NCBI RefSeq assembly: GCF_018780565.1
Contig: NZ_JADMJN010000005.1
Coordinates: 434,001 to 498,000, forward strand
DNA from: Rhodoferax sp.
Lineage (GTDB): Bacteria; Pseudomonadota; Gammaproteobacteria; Burkholderiales; Burkholderiaceae_C
DNA: 64,000 bases
Reading direction: 5' to 3'
Position numbers and translations under genes: made by a program. This document shows positions 36,166 to 45,371 of this stretch, piece by piece. Position 1 is the first letter of the stretch; each line of letters begins with the position of its first letter. The notes under the pieces are model-generated. The model saw only the letters and a list, made by a program, of their open reading frames with translations, was not told the origin of the DNA and searched no databases.

Positions 36166-37247
36166 CAACCCTGATAGAGCTTGCTGGAAAGGTAACGGGC
36201 CTGCGCTCTGCGCATGGCCACCAGCAACACGGCGCTGGCAGGCAATGCAATCAACACCCCTACAAAACCGAACAACTGTCCGAACGCCAGCAATGCAAAA
36301 ATCACCGCCAGCGGATGCAGGCCGATGCGCTCCCCCACCAGTCGTGGCGTCAGAAACAGACTTTCGATGAATTGCCCCAAACCAAAAACCACCGCCACCA
36401 TGATCAGGGCCTTGGCCGGACCTGCCGTAGCGGCAAACTCCAGCAAGCCCGCCAGGGTCGCCAGAATCAGACCCAGCCCGAAGCCCACGTAGGGTACAAA
36501 CACAGCCAGACCGGTAAAAATACCGATCGGCAATGCCAGATCCAGGCCAAACAGGGCCAGGCCGACGCTGTAGAAGATCGACAAAAACAGCATCACCAAG
36601 AGTTGCCCCCGCAAATACTGACCCAGGACCGCATCCGCTTCGCTGGTAAAGCTGTCATAGGCCGCACGCAGGCGAGGTGGCACGAATTCAAGCGTCCGGG
36701 TGACAAACCGCTTCCAGTCCATCAGCAAGTAAAACAGGGCTACCGGTATCAACACCGCATTGCCCAGAATGGCAAAAGCCACGCTGCCCCCCAGTTTGAG
36801 CGAGGTCATGACGGAGCCAAAGGTGTCTTCAACGTTGGCACTGAGGTACTTCAGGACAAAGGCCTTGATGCTGCCCACGTCGAGGGCCATCTTGATGCCA
36901 AACTGGGCCAAAAAGGGTTTGACCACCGCATTCATGCCATCCAGCAGCACCGGGACCTGCTCACGCAGAAGTGGCAACTCCTTGGCAAGAATCGGGACGA
37001 TGAGCAATATGACGCCCAGCACCAGCACAATAAACACCAGTTCGACCACCACCACCGCGACCAGCCGCGGCAGGCGGCCGCGTCCCACATCATCCAGCCA
37101 GTTGACCAGGGGCGTCAGCGCATAGGCCAAAATTGCAGCAACGACAAAGGGAGTCAGAACGGGGGCCAGCAACCACAGGGTGGCCGCAATAACGGATGCA
37201 ATCAGGCCCCAGGTTGCGGCACTTTTTTGAGCGGAAGTAAATTGCAT
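36165..37247 (-). CDS. AI-2E/PerM-family membrane transporter
   Basis: About 360 residues from ATG 37247. Eight or so membrane helices, starting with IASVIAATLWLLAPVLTPFVVAAILAYAL-like N-terminal hydrophobic stretches and ending in a long helical C-terminus. The family motif PxxGxxVFVPYVGFGLG is recognisable (IFTGLAVFVPYVGFGLG). Homologues are permeases of uncertain substrate (autoinducer-2 export is proven for only a few). It is followed directly by hda. Confidence 0.9.
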   Translation of the reverse strand: MQFTSAQKSAATWGLIASVIAATLWLLAPVLTPFVVAAILAYALTPLVNWLDDVGRGRLPRLVAVVVVELVFIVLVLGVILLIVPILAKELPLLREQVPVLLDGMNAVVKPFLAQFGIKMALDVGSIKAFVLKYLSANVEDTFGSVMTSLKLGGSVAFAILGNAVLIPVALFYLLMDWKRFVTRTLEFVPPRLRAAYDSFTSEADAVLGQYLRGQLLVMLFLSIFYSVGLALFGLDLALPIGIFTGLAVFVPYVGFGLGLILATLAGLLEFAATAGPAKALIMVAVVFGLGQFIESLFLTPRLVGERIGLHPLAVIFALLAFGQLFGFVGVLIALPASAVLLVAMRRAQARYLSSKLYQG

Positions 37248-37341
37248 ACGGATGGCCGGGGACAAACCTTTAAAATCTAGCCAAATTCTATAGGGCTCTG
37301 CTCCTTCGACCTGCCCGATACTCCTTATCCAAGCAATTTAA

Positions 37342-38385
37342 ATGACCACACCTAACGCCTCCTCCCCTCTCTCCTACAAAGACGCCGGTGTTGACATTGA
37401 TGCGGGCGACGCGCTGGTCGAACGGATCAAACCCCTGGCCAAGAAGACCATGCGCGAAGGTGTGCTGGCCGGTATTGGCGGTTTTGGAGCCCTGTTTGAA
37501 GTGCCCAAGCGTTACAAGGAACCGGTTTTGGTTAGTGGCACAGATGGTGTCGGCACCAAGCTCAAACTGGCCTTTGAATGGAATATGCACGACACCGTCG
37601 GCATCGACCTGGTCGCCATGAGCGTGAACGATGTGCTGGTGCAAGGCGCTGAACCCCTGTTTTTCCTGGATTACTTTGCCTGTGGCAAGCTGGATGTGGA
37701 CACCGCTGCCGCTGTGGTGGGCGGCATCGCCAAAGGCTGTGAGTTGTCAGGCTGCGCGCTGATTGGCGGCGAAACGGCCGAGATGCCCGGCATGTACCCT
37801 GCCGGCGAATACGACCTGGCCGGTTTTGCGGTGGGCGCGGTCGAAAAATCAAAGATTCTGACCGGGCAGGACGTGAAAGCCGGTGATGTGGTGTTGGGCT
37901 TGGCCTCCAGCGGCGTGCACTCCAATGGCTTCAGCCTGGTTCGCAAATGCATTGAGCGCGCTGGTGCCTCACTGCCCGCCACGCTGGATGGCAAGCCTTT
38001 CAAGCAGGCCGTCATGGAACCCACCCGCCTTTATGTGAAAAACGTGCTGGCCGCACTGGCGGCCCACCCCATCAAGGCACTGGCCCACATCACCGGAGGC
38101 GGTCTGCTGGAAAATATTCCGCGTGTCCTGCCCGATGGCACTGCAGCGCATTTGAGCAAAGGCAGCTGGCCACAAACCGAGCTGTTTGCATGGCTTCAGG
38201 CCACGGCGGGCATCGACGATTTCGAGATGAATCGCACCTTCAACAACGGCATCGGCATGGTTGTCGTGATTGACGCTGCAAACGCCGCAGCCTGTGCTGC
38301 AACCCTTCGCGCCTCTGGCGAGCAGGTATTTGAGATCGGTGTCATCGCCTCCCGTGGCGATGGAGCGGCAGTTATCGTCAACTGA
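37342..38385 (+). CDS. purM: Phosphoribosylformylglycinamidine cyclo-ligase (AIR synthetase)
   Basis: 347 residues, step five of purine synthesis. Typical segments are [20 protein letters not shown] at the start, [43 protein letters not shown] and [15 protein letters not shown]. The gene is divergent from the AI-2E transporter gene, with 94 bp between the starts. Confidence 0.97.
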   Translation: MTTPNASSPLSYKDAGVDIDAGDALVERIKPLAKKTMREGVLAGIGGFGALFEVPKRYKEPVLVSGTDGVGTKLKLAFEWNMHDTVGIDLVAMSVNDVLVQGAEPLFFLDYFACGKLDVDTAAAVVGGIAKGCELSGCALIGGETAEMPGMYPAGEYDLAGFAVGAVEKSKILTGQDVKAGDVVLGLASSGVHSNGFSLVRKCIERAGASLPATLDGKPFKQAVMEPTRLYVKNVLAALAAHPIKALAHITGGGLLENIPRVLPDGTAAHLSKGSWPQTELFAWLQATAGIDDFEMNRTFNNGIGMVVVIDAANAAACAATLRASGEQVFEIGVIASRGDGAAVIVN

Positions 38386-38392
38386 AAGAAAC

Positions 38393-38407
38393 GCCCGGCA
38401 TCCGGGC
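38393..38407 (+). terminator. Weak terminator-like hairpin after purM
   Basis: GCCCGG-CAT-CCGGGC sits 8 bp after the stop, followed by CTTGGGTTT. The stem is GC-rich and short, with only a modest T-run, so termination is plausible but weak. Confidence 0.5.
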
Positions 38408-38431
38408 CTTGGGTTTAATCAGCCGGCTGGA

Positions 38432-39283
38432 TTAACTCTTGGCCCGTTTCAATTCGGCTATCCGTGCGGCGATGGCGTCCATGTCCTTGCCCTCCTCGCC
38501 ATTGACGAGATAGCACTCCAGGTCCTCCAAGGCTCGCCCGCTGTGACCCAGTTCGGCATGGGCCAGACCCCGGTCACGGTATTCGGTCCAGGCCTGCGGC
38601 AACAGCACAATCAAACGGTCCTGCACCGCGATCAACCGGGTCCAATCTTCCTGGGATGAATGGATTTCTTTCAGGTTGCGCAACATGCGGGCAATGATGT
38701 CGCGTGGCGGAGAAACCTGCAGGTACAGACCCAAAGGCACTTCAAATTCGTCCATCAGACCGCTACGCTGACGGTAGGGTTCCAGGCGTTCGGCCAGTTC
38801 TTCGCGGCTGAGCGACTGGCCGTCGAGCGGATCAAGCACGACCTGGCCGTTTGGCAAATTCACCTTCAGCATGAAATGGCCCGGAAAACCGACCCCGCGG
38901 GCCGCCAGGCCCAAGCCCTGCGCCAATTCCATCCACAACACCGCCAGGGAAATAGGAATCGCACGGCGGGTGTGCAGCACGACGCTCACATAGCTGTTGT
39001 CCGGATCGTAGTAGTGGTTGACATTGCCCGCAAAACTCAAATCGCGGAAGAAAAACTGATTGACTGCCCGCAACTTTTGCAGGGGCCCAGCATCGGCCGG
39101 AATACGGCGCTTCAGGCGGGCCAGCAGTTGATCGACCTCCCCCAACACCTGCTGAACATCCAGATCCGGGTATTCGTCCTGCGCCAGGCTGACAGCCGCC
39201 TCCAGCAACGGAAACTCGGTATCACTGTGCACCAGAGAGGCAAAGTACTCCAACGGGGTCGGTACAGCAAACGAGAGGTTCAT
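38432..39283 (-). CDS. SirB1-family protein (transglutaminase-like, TPR tail)
   Basis: 283 residues; a cytosolic SirB1/DUF transglutaminase-like N-terminal domain (about 30-185), then TPR-like helices (about 190-275). Conserved segments are AVNQFFFRDLSFAGNVNHYYDP, IPISLAVLWMELAQGLGL and VGFPGHFMLKV. The canonical catalytic cysteine is not obvious, as in most SirB1 proteins. Function unknown. It is placed between purM and murJ, convergent to purM. Confidence 0.88.
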   Translation of the reverse strand: MNLSFAVPTPLEYFASLVHSDTEFPLLEAAVSLAQDEYPDLDVQQVLGEVDQLLARLKRRIPADAGPLQKLRAVNQFFFRDLSFAGNVNHYYDPDNSYVSVVLHTRRAIPISLAVLWMELAQGLGLAARGVGFPGHFMLKVNLPNGQVVLDPLDGQSLSREELAERLEPYRQRSGLMDEFEVPLGLYLQVSPPRDIIARMLRNLKEIHSSQEDWTRLIAVQDRLIVLLPQAWTEYRDRGLAHAELGHSGRALEDLECYLVNGEEGKDMDAIAARIAELKRAKS

Positions 39284-39316
39284 GAGGACATCCTTGTCGA
39301 GCGGCTACATTTTGAC

Positions 39317-40882
39317 TCAACGCCTGACAAATTCCCGAAGCTTCAGGCCGGCAGCCCAAAGAGCTATAAAATATATAGCGCCTGAACCAATCAATACAAG
39401 GGCCAGAAGCCCAATTCGCTTCAAACTTTCACTGCGCAACTGGGTCCATGCAAAAGCACTGTTGGCCCACATCAGAAACACGGCGAGCAACGCACAGGCG
39501 GCAATCACCTGCAACACAAAAATCCCCCAGCCCGGCTCCGGCTTGTAGCTGCCGCGCCGGAGCAGGCCAAACAACAGCCAGGCGGCATTGACCATGGCGC
39601 CAATGCCGATCGACAGCGTCAATGCGGCATGTGCAAAAACAGGCACCAGCCCGATATTGAGCAACTGCGTAAAAATCAGCACCCCAATGGCAATGCGTAC
39701 CGGCGTTTTGGTGTCCTGGTTGGCGTAATAGCCCGGTGCCAGCACCTTGATCGCCACAATACCGATCAGGCCAACGCCCCAGCCCATCAGTGCGTAGGTA
39801 ATCTGCTGCACATCATGCTCAGTCATCGCGCCGTAGTGGTACAGCACCGCTACCAGGGGCTTGGCAAAGGCCAGCAAGGCCACTGCACAAGGCACGGCCA
39901 GCAACACCACCAGTCGCAGGCCCCAATCCAGCATGGCAGAGTATCTGGCCGTGTCCCCCGCGGCCCGTGCACCCGCCAGCTGAGGCATCAACACGACGCC
40001 CATGGCAACGCCCAGCAAGGCAGTGGGAAACTCCATCAGCCGGTCGGCATAGGTAATCCAGCTGACACTGCCTACGGCCAGACGCGAGGCGATCTGCGTG
40101 TTGATCAGCATCGATATGTGCGCCACGCTGACGCCCAGCAATGCGGGCCCCATCAGCGACACCACGCTCCTGGTGCCCGGATCTGCCCAGGCGCTGCGCA
40201 CCGCGTTCCAGCGCACCGCGATATGCGGCATGAGCCCCAGCTTTCTCAGGGCCAGTAACTGGACACCCAATTGCAGAACACCACCCAGCAACACCCCGCC
40301 GCCCAAGGCGTAAATCGGCTCCACCCCAAGGGTCTTGAACCACGGAGCCCCCAGCCAGGCCGCGGCAATCATGCACAGGTTCAGCAACACGGGTGTCGCG
40401 GCAGGTACGGCAAACCGCTTCCAGGTATTGAGCACGCCGGCAGCCAACGCCACCAGGGACATGAACGCAATATAGGGAAACATCCAGCGCGTCATCACAA
40501 CGGCGGCCTCAAATCCCCGCGGATTCTGCTGCAACCCACTGGCCATTGCCCAGACCAGTGCGGGAGCGGCCGCTACGCCAATCACACTGATGACTGCCAA
40601 AGCCCATGTCAGGACGGATGCAACCTGGTCGATCAAAACCTTGGTGGCCGCCTCACCATGACGCGCCTTGGTAGCAGCCAAAACCGGCACGAATGCCTGG
40701 CTGAAAGCGCCTTCGCCAAAGAACCGGCGAAACAAATTGGGAATGCGAAACGCCACATTGAAGGCGTCCGTCATGGCGCTGGCACCGAAAGCCGAGGCGA
40801 TCAGCAGCTCACGCACCAAACCGGTGATGCGTGACGCCAGGGTCAACAGAGAAACAACAGAGGCAGATTTGAAGAGGCTCAC
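39317..40882 (-). CDS. murJ: Lipid II flippase MurJ
   Basis: 521 residues with a GTG start, about 14 membrane helices of the MOP exporter fold. The family opening SLFKSASVVSLLTLASRITG and FRIPNLFRRFFGEGAFSQAFVP are clear. It flips lipid II for peptidoglycan synthesis. It is divergent from rpsT, the common proteobacterial order. Its last membrane helix is encoded partly by a dispersed repeat (39363-39412). Confidence 0.95.
   Translation of the reverse strand: MSLFKSASVVSLLTLASRITGLVRELLIASAFGASAMTDAFNVAFRIPNLFRRFFGEGAFSQAFVPVLAATKARHGEAATKVLIDQVASVLTWALAVISVIGVAAAPALVWAMASGLQQNPRGFEAAVVMTRWMFPYIAFMSLVALAAGVLNTWKRFAVPAATPVLLNLCMIAAAWLGAPWFKTLGVEPIYALGGGVLLGGVLQLGVQLLALRKLGLMPHIAVRWNAVRSAWADPGTRSVVSLMGPALLGVSVAHISMLINTQIASRLAVGSVSWITYADRLMEFPTALLGVAMGVVLMPQLAGARAAGDTARYSAMLDWGLRLVVLLAVPCAVALLAFAKPLVAVLYHYGAMTEHDVQQITYALMGWGVGLIGIVAIKVLAPGYYANQDTKTPVRIAIGVLIFTQLLNIGLVPVFAHAALTLSIGIGAMVNAAWLLFGLLRRGSYKPEPGWGIFVLQVIAACALLAVFLMWANSAFAWTQLRSESLKRIGLLALVLIGSGAIYFIALWAAGLKLREFVRR
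39363..39412 (-). repeat. Dispersed palindromic repeat inside murJ
   Basis: Starts with the palindrome-like GCTATAAAATATATAGCG and ends TACAAGGGCCAGAAGCCC. It aligns over about 50 bp with copies in cobS (58257-58305) and cbiB (62698-62745). On the coding strand it reads GLLALVLIGSGAIYFIA, in the same frame as the other two copies. Confidence 0.6.
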
Positions 40883-40944
40883 GATGGGAAGTGTAGCCGC
40901 GTGCGCACCTAGTCCTGCGGCCCAGGCACAGGATGGGAAGTACC

Positions 40945-40953
40945 TGATACAAT
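40945..40953 (+). promoter_or_regulatory. Extended -10 promoter element of rpsT
   Basis: TGATACAAT forms a TGN plus TACAAT extended -10 box 45 bp before the rpsT ATG; a poor -35 fits the extended type. Confidence 0.45.
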
Positions 40954-40998
40954 CGAAAGCTTTGCTGACAACATCCTACGACACAAGGAACTAAACAT

Positions 40999-41301
40999 AT
41001 GGCATCTACAAAACCCAAGAAAAAGAACCCGCGCCTGGCGTCGGGCCGTAAACGCGTCCGTCAGGACGTCAAGATCAATGCTGCCAACACTTCGCTGCGT
41101 TCCAAATACCGCACTGCGGTGAAGAACGTGGAAAAAGCAGTTGTGGCTGGCGACAAAGCCAAGGCGACCGAACTGTTTGCAAAAATGCAAGCCGTGGTGG
41201 ACACCGTGGCTGACAAAGGCATTTTCCACAAAAACAAGGCTGCTCGTGACAAGAGCCGCCTGTCGACCAAGGTGAAAGCCCTGGCCGCAAAAGCCGCCTG
41301 A
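40999..41301 (+). CDS. rpsT: 30S ribosomal protein S20
   Basis: 100 residues, Lys/Arg/Ala-rich, binds 16S rRNA early in 30S assembly. The sequence opens [19 protein letters not shown] and shows [21 protein letters not shown] [18 protein letters not shown] and [19 protein letters not shown] precedes the ATG by ten bases, and a strong terminator follows. Divergent from murJ. Confidence 0.97.
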   Translation: MASTKPKKKNPRLASGRKRVRQDVKINAANTSLRSKYRTAVKNVEKAVVAGDKAKATELFAKMQAVVDTVADKGIFHKNKAARDKSRLSTKVKALAAKAA

Positions 41302-41374
41302 TTTCAGGCAAATCGCACGCATTCCCAAGCAATTGAGAATGCGCCGTTTGTAACGGGTGCGCTGTCAGCAAAGC

Positions 41375-41401
41375 AAAAAGCCGTCGAAAGACGGCTTTTT
41401 T
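41375..41401 (+). terminator. Rho-independent terminator downstream of rpsT
   Basis: AAAAAGCCGTC-GAAA-GACGGCTTTTTT: an 11-bp stem, tetraloop and T-run, about 75 bp after the rpsT stop. The A-tract on the other side means it could also end transcripts of the opposing DUF3579 gene. Confidence 0.9.
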
Positions 41402-41425
41402 GTTTCTTGCGCCGGGTGTTTCAAC

Positions 41426-41731
41426 TCACATCGGCGCAGGAGCCCCGTGAGAAACCTGCAGGTCGTTGTCTTTGGCAAAGTTCATACAGAAGTCCCATGC
41501 CATCACATCGTGATCGCGCAAATCGGAATGGACGACGACGCACCGCACGCCGTTGACCGACATGGGAACGCACCAAGGGGAATATCCCAGATGGCTGCCG
41601 GGCTGGGGGCCACCGGGTCGAAACTGGCTCATCACGCCTGCCAGACGCTCGGCCCAATCGCTGGGGCGAAACGTCTTCCCACCATGGGTGATGCCCATAA
41701 TGAAGATTTCTTTGGCAGTGGTGGAGACCAT
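41426..41731 (-). CDS. DUF3579-family protein
   Basis: About 101 residues from ATG 41731. Conserved blocks are FIMGITHGGKTFRPSDWAER and WDFCMNFAKDNDLQV. This small family is found in Betaproteobacteria, typically close to arginine genes as here, where argD and argF follow on the opposite strand. Function unknown. The shared upstream region holds a perfect 18-bp palindrome. Confidence 0.88.
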   Translation of the reverse strand: MVSTTAKEIFIMGITHGGKTFRPSDWAERLAGVMSQFRPGGPQPGSHLGYSPWCVPMSVNGVRCVVVHSDLRDHDVMAWDFCMNFAKDNDLQVSHGAPAPM

Positions 41732-41796
41732 CGGGTAGATGTTAGTCGGTGTGTGCTGTCGGGATGGTGCAGCGCACAAGAATTCTACCCTATCTT

Positions 41797-41814
41797 ATGT
41801 CTTATATAAGACAT
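41797..41814. promoter_or_regulatory. Perfect 18-bp palindrome, likely operator
   Basis: ATGTCTTATATAAGACAT is perfectly self-complementary and lies between the divergent DUF3579 and argD starts (66 bp and 138 bp away). The symmetric A/T-rich form is typical of a dimeric regulator site, perhaps GntR-type; the regulator is unknown. Confidence 0.6.
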
Positions 41815-41951
41815 CATCCCAAATGTTTGAATGCATCGCAGTGATGCCAAATTGTCAAAAATTCAATCCATTGATGGGCCTAAAATCGTGCTTCAACGGC
41901 CCAACCCAGTTGGGCCGCTTTGTTTTTGCGACACATTTGGAGTTTGAAACC

Positions 41952-43172
41952 ATGACAGCCGCCACGCCATTCATTGAAGCTTCATCGCCCCACGTGATGA
42001 ACACCTATGGTCGGGTACCGATCGCCCTCTCCCATGGGCAGGGTTGTCGCGTTTGGGATGTCAACGGGAAGCCGTATCTGGATGCACTCGGTGGCATTGC
42101 CGTGAACACGCTCGGCCACAACCACCCCAAGCTGGTGCCTGCCCTGCAGGACCAGATTGCCAAAATCATCCACAGCTCCAATTATTACCACGTACCCAAT
42201 CAGGAAGTACTGGCGAAAAAGCTGGTGGAATTGTCGGGCATGACCAATGTGTTCTTCTGCTCGACCGGCCTGGAAGCCAATGAAGCGGCCCTCAAGCTGG
42301 CCCGCAAGTTTGGGCACGACAAGGGCATTGAACGCCCTGAAATCGTGGTCTACGAAAAGGCCTTCCATGGCCGTTCGATCGCCACCCTGAGCGCCACCGG
42401 CAACCCCAAGGTGCAGGCCGGCTTCGGTCCACTCGTGGAAGGTTTTGTGCGTGTTCCACTCAACGACATCGAAGCCCTGAAGGCTGCGACCCAGGGCAAC
42501 CCCAATGTGGTGGCCGTGTTCTTTGAGGCCATTCAGGGCGAGGGGGGGGTCAACCCCATGCACATGGATTACTTGAAAGCAGTACGCCAGCTCTGCGATG
42601 AGCGCGACTGGCTGCTGATGATTGACGAAGTGCAATGCGGCATGGGCCGTACCGGCAAGTGGTTTGCCCACCAATGGGCAGGTATCCAACCTGATGTGAT
42701 GCCTTTGGCCAAGGGTCTGGGCTCAGGCGTGCCTGTTGGCGCTGTTGTCGCAGGTCCCAAAGCGGCGAATATTTTCCAGCCGGGTAATCACGGCACGACG
42801 TTTGGCGGCAATCCGCTGGCCATGCGGGCCGGGGTTGAAACAATTCGCATCATGGAAGAAGACGGCTTGCTAGCCAACGCGGCCAAGGTCGGTGCACACC
42901 TGGCTGCGGCACTTGCTGCGGCACTCCAAACTGAGCTGGCCAGCAAGGCAGTCAGGGAAATTCGTGGCCAGGGCCTCATGCTGGGCATTGAAACTGCCAA
43001 ACCCTGCTCCGCCCTGGTTGGGCAATGTGCCGCCAATGGCCTGCTGATCAGTGTCACGGCTGACAACGTCATTCGTCTGGTACCACCGCTGATCATGACC
43101 GTCGCGGAAGCGGACGAAGTCGTTAGCATCCTGTGCCCGCTGATCAAGCAGTTTTTGCTGGACGCGGCCTGA
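41952..43172 (+). CDS. argD: Acetylornithine aminotransferase
   Basis: 406 residues from ATG 41952 (GGAG upstream). A class III PLP aminotransferase converting N-acetylglutamate semialdehyde in arginine synthesis (also usable for succinyldiaminopimelate). Landmarks are YLDALGGIAVNTLGHNHP, STGLEANEAALKLARKFG, FEAIQGEGGVNPM, MIDEVQCGMGRTGKWFA and the PLP lysine in PLAKGLGSGVPVGA. argF follows 31 bp downstream, so the two are an arginine operon. Confidence 0.95.
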   Translation: MTAATPFIEASSPHVMNTYGRVPIALSHGQGCRVWDVNGKPYLDALGGIAVNTLGHNHPKLVPALQDQIAKIIHSSNYYHVPNQEVLAKKLVELSGMTNVFFCSTGLEANEAALKLARKFGHDKGIERPEIVVYEKAFHGRSIATLSATGNPKVQAGFGPLVEGFVRVPLNDIEALKAATQGNPNVVAVFFEAIQGEGGVNPMHMDYLKAVRQLCDERDWLLMIDEVQCGMGRTGKWFAHQWAGIQPDVMPLAKGLGSGVPVGAVVAGPKAANIFQPGNHGTTFGGNPLAMRAGVETIRIMEEDGLLANAAKVGAHLAAALAAALQTELASKAVREIRGQGLMLGIETAKPCSALVGQCAANGLLISVTADNVIRLVPPLIMTVAEADEVVSILCPLIKQFLLDAA

Positions 43173-43203
43173 TTTTTCAAATTTCCATCCGAGAGTACCC
43201 GGA

Positions 43204-44112
43204 ATGAAGCATTACCTGCAATTCAGCGATCTCAGTGCCAGTGACTATGCCTATCTGTTTGAGCGCGCAGCCCTCATCAAGAAGAAGTTCAAGGCTTACG
43301 AGAAACATCAACCACTGGTTGACCGCACACTGGCAATGATTTTCGAAAAGGCGTCAACCCGTACCCGGGTGAGCTTTGAAGCCGGCATGTACCAACTGGG
43401 GGGCAGCGTGGTGCACCTGACCACGAGCGACAGCCAGCTGGGCCGCGCAGAACCTATTGAAGACAGTGCCAAGGTCATCAGTCGCATGGTCGATCTGGTG
43501 ATGATCCGTACCTACGAGCACACCAAAATCGAGCGTTTTGCCGAGCATTCCCGGGTGCCGGTGATCAACGGTCTCACCAACGAGTTCCATCCCTGTCAAA
43601 TTCTGGCTGACATCTTTACCTTCATTGAACACCGTGGTTCCATCCAGGGCAAGACCGTGGCCTGGGTAGGTGACGGCAACAACATGGCAAACACCTGGCT
43701 GCAGGCCAGCGAGATTCTGGGGTTCAAGGTGCATGTCAGCACACCCGGCGGCTATGAAGTCAACCAGGCGATTGCCGGCGTTCGTTCGGCCGAAAGTTAC
43801 CAGGTTTTCAGCGACCCCATGCAGGCCTGCGCTGGCGCCGATCTTGTGACAACCGACGTCTGGACCAGCATGGGTTATGAGGCGGAAAATGAGGCCCGTA
43901 AAGTCGCGTTTGCCGACTGGTGTGTGGACGCCGACATGATGCGCGCGGCCAAGCCCGACGCCCTGTTCATGCACTGCCTGCCCGCCCACCGGGGCGAAGA
44001 GGTGCAAGCCGAGGTGATTGACGGACCTCAATCCGTGGTGTGGGATGAGGCCGAAAACCGCCTGCACGTGCAAAAAGCGCTCATGGAGTTTTTGCTTTTC
44101 GGACGGCTCTGA
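43204..44112 (+). CDS. argF: Ornithine carbamoyltransferase
   Basis: 302 residues; makes citrulline. The carbamoyl phosphate site EKASTRTRVSFEAGMYQLGG, HPCQ in EFHPCQILAD, and the HCLPAHRGEEV ornithine site are present. Normal family length. Probably cotranscribed with argD. Confidence 0.96.
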   Translation: MKHYLQFSDLSASDYAYLFERAALIKKKFKAYEKHQPLVDRTLAMIFEKASTRTRVSFEAGMYQLGGSVVHLTTSDSQLGRAEPIEDSAKVISRMVDLVMIRTYEHTKIERFAEHSRVPVINGLTNEFHPCQILADIFTFIEHRGSIQGKTVAWVGDGNNMANTWLQASEILGFKVHVSTPGGYEVNQAIAGVRSAESYQVFSDPMQACAGADLVTTDVWTSMGYEAENEARKVAFADWCVDADMMRAAKPDALFMHCLPAHRGEEVQAEVIDGPQSVVWDEAENRLHVQKALMEFLLFGRL

Positions 44113-44185
44113 TCTGCGGCTTGGATCTTTTGCGCGGCACTGGCTTGGCGGACCCCGTTGGCACCGACGGTTTCGTGCTACCTGA

Positions 44186-45361
44186 TCACGGCGTGCGGTA
44201 GAGCCAGGGCATGTCCAGCAAACGCTCGCCCAGCAATTTGAGAGACGCATCGCGTCCCCAGCGAACCAGGCCTGTGGCATGGAAGATCTGCCCGTTGCGG
44301 ATGGCGCGGGCCTGCACCCTGGCGTTGCGTTGCCAACGCCGTGCTGCGTAGTGACTCAAGGCCGCAGCCACCGCCACACCATCGTTACCCAGGACACGCC
44401 CCAATTCGTCGGCGTCTTCAATGGCCATGCCAGCACCCTGCGCCAAATAGGGCACCATCGGGTGCGCCGCATCGCCCAACAAGGCCACGCGCCCCTGCGC
44501 CAACTCCCGGGCTGAAGCCACCGGCGCACGGATGCTCAAGGCCCAGAGCCGCCAATGTTCAATGGCCGCCACCAGATTTTGCAAAGGCGCACAGGTTGAT
44601 ACCAGGTTTCCCCTCAATTCCGCAGCATTGGTGCTGTGATCCCAATGCTGAGGATCTCCCTGCACCTGGCCGTGAACGATGGCGACGACATTGAGCCACG
44701 CCCCTCCCCGCACCGGGTACTGAACCACATGCAGCCGTGGCCCGAGCCAGGCGGTGATTTGCTGCGAACGCAAACTGTCAGGCAGGGCACTCTGGGGCAC
44801 CATGGCGCGGTAAGCCAGATGACCTGTGGGTCGCGGCTCACCGTCATGGAGCAACTGCTGGCGCACCCGGCTCCAGACGCCATCTGCACCCAGCAGTGCA
44901 TCACCTCGAACCGCTTTGCCCTCTGCGGTGTGAAGCAGAACCCCGTCCTCATCCTGTTCAAATCGGCTTACAACGCTGTTTGTGGCAAGCTGCACGCGGG
45001 TTTGCTGGCGCAAGGCATTGAGCAGCAGGGCATGCAAATCCGCGCGGTGAATCGTGGCATACGGCGATCCATACCTGGCCACGGCCACAGAGCCCAGACG
45101 CAACACACCCAACTCCGCCCCAGACAAGGCACTGCGCACCTGAAGCCGCTCGGGAAACGCTGCGACGTCGGACAATGCGTCTTTCAAACCCCAGCCATGC
45201 AGCACCTGTACAACATTGGGTCCCAGCTGAATGCCTGCTCCGACTTCAGAAAACTCGCAAGCGCGCTCGAACAGTTCCACCTGAAGGCCACGGCGGTCAC
45301 AGGCCAGCGCCGCCGCCAAGCCACCAATGCCGCCTCCAACGATCAATGTGTTTCTGGACAT
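44186..45361 (-). CDS. FAD-dependent aromatic-type monooxygenase
   Basis: 391 residues. The N-terminal FAD dinucleotide motif VGGGIGGLAAALACDRRG, a conserved DG motif GADGVWSRVR near residue 160, and GDAAHPMVPYLAQGAGMAIEDA near 290 place it in the class A flavoprotein hydroxylases, most like 3-hydroxybenzoate 6-hydroxylase and salicylate hydroxylase. The substrate is not determined by the sequence, and no aromatic pathway genes surround it. It is downstream of a short-chain dehydrogenase gene in the same direction (10 bp). Confidence 0.88.
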   Translation of the reverse strand: MSRNTLIVGGGIGGLAAALACDRRGLQVELFERACEFSEVGAGIQLGPNVVQVLHGWGLKDALSDVAAFPERLQVRSALSGAELGVLRLGSVAVARYGSPYATIHRADLHALLLNALRQQTRVQLATNSVVSRFEQDEDGVLLHTAEGKAVRGDALLGADGVWSRVRQQLLHDGEPRPTGHLAYRAMVPQSALPDSLRSQQITAWLGPRLHVVQYPVRGGAWLNVVAIVHGQVQGDPQHWDHSTNAAELRGNLVSTCAPLQNLVAAIEHWRLWALSIRAPVASARELAQGRVALLGDAAHPMVPYLAQGAGMAIEDADELGRVLGNDGVAVAAALSHYAARRWQRNARVQARAIRNGQIFHATGLVRWGRDASLKLLGERLLDMPWLYRTP

Positions 45362-45371
45362 TGGCTCAATC

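Noticed and set aside
36315..37280. 321-codon frame opposite the AI-2E transporter gene
   Set aside because: Gln/His-rich antisense frame; the minus strand encodes a clear multi-helix membrane protein.
44113..44185. Possible terminator after argF
   Set aside because: No stable stem with a T-run was found in the 73-bp gap to the convergent flavin monooxygenase.
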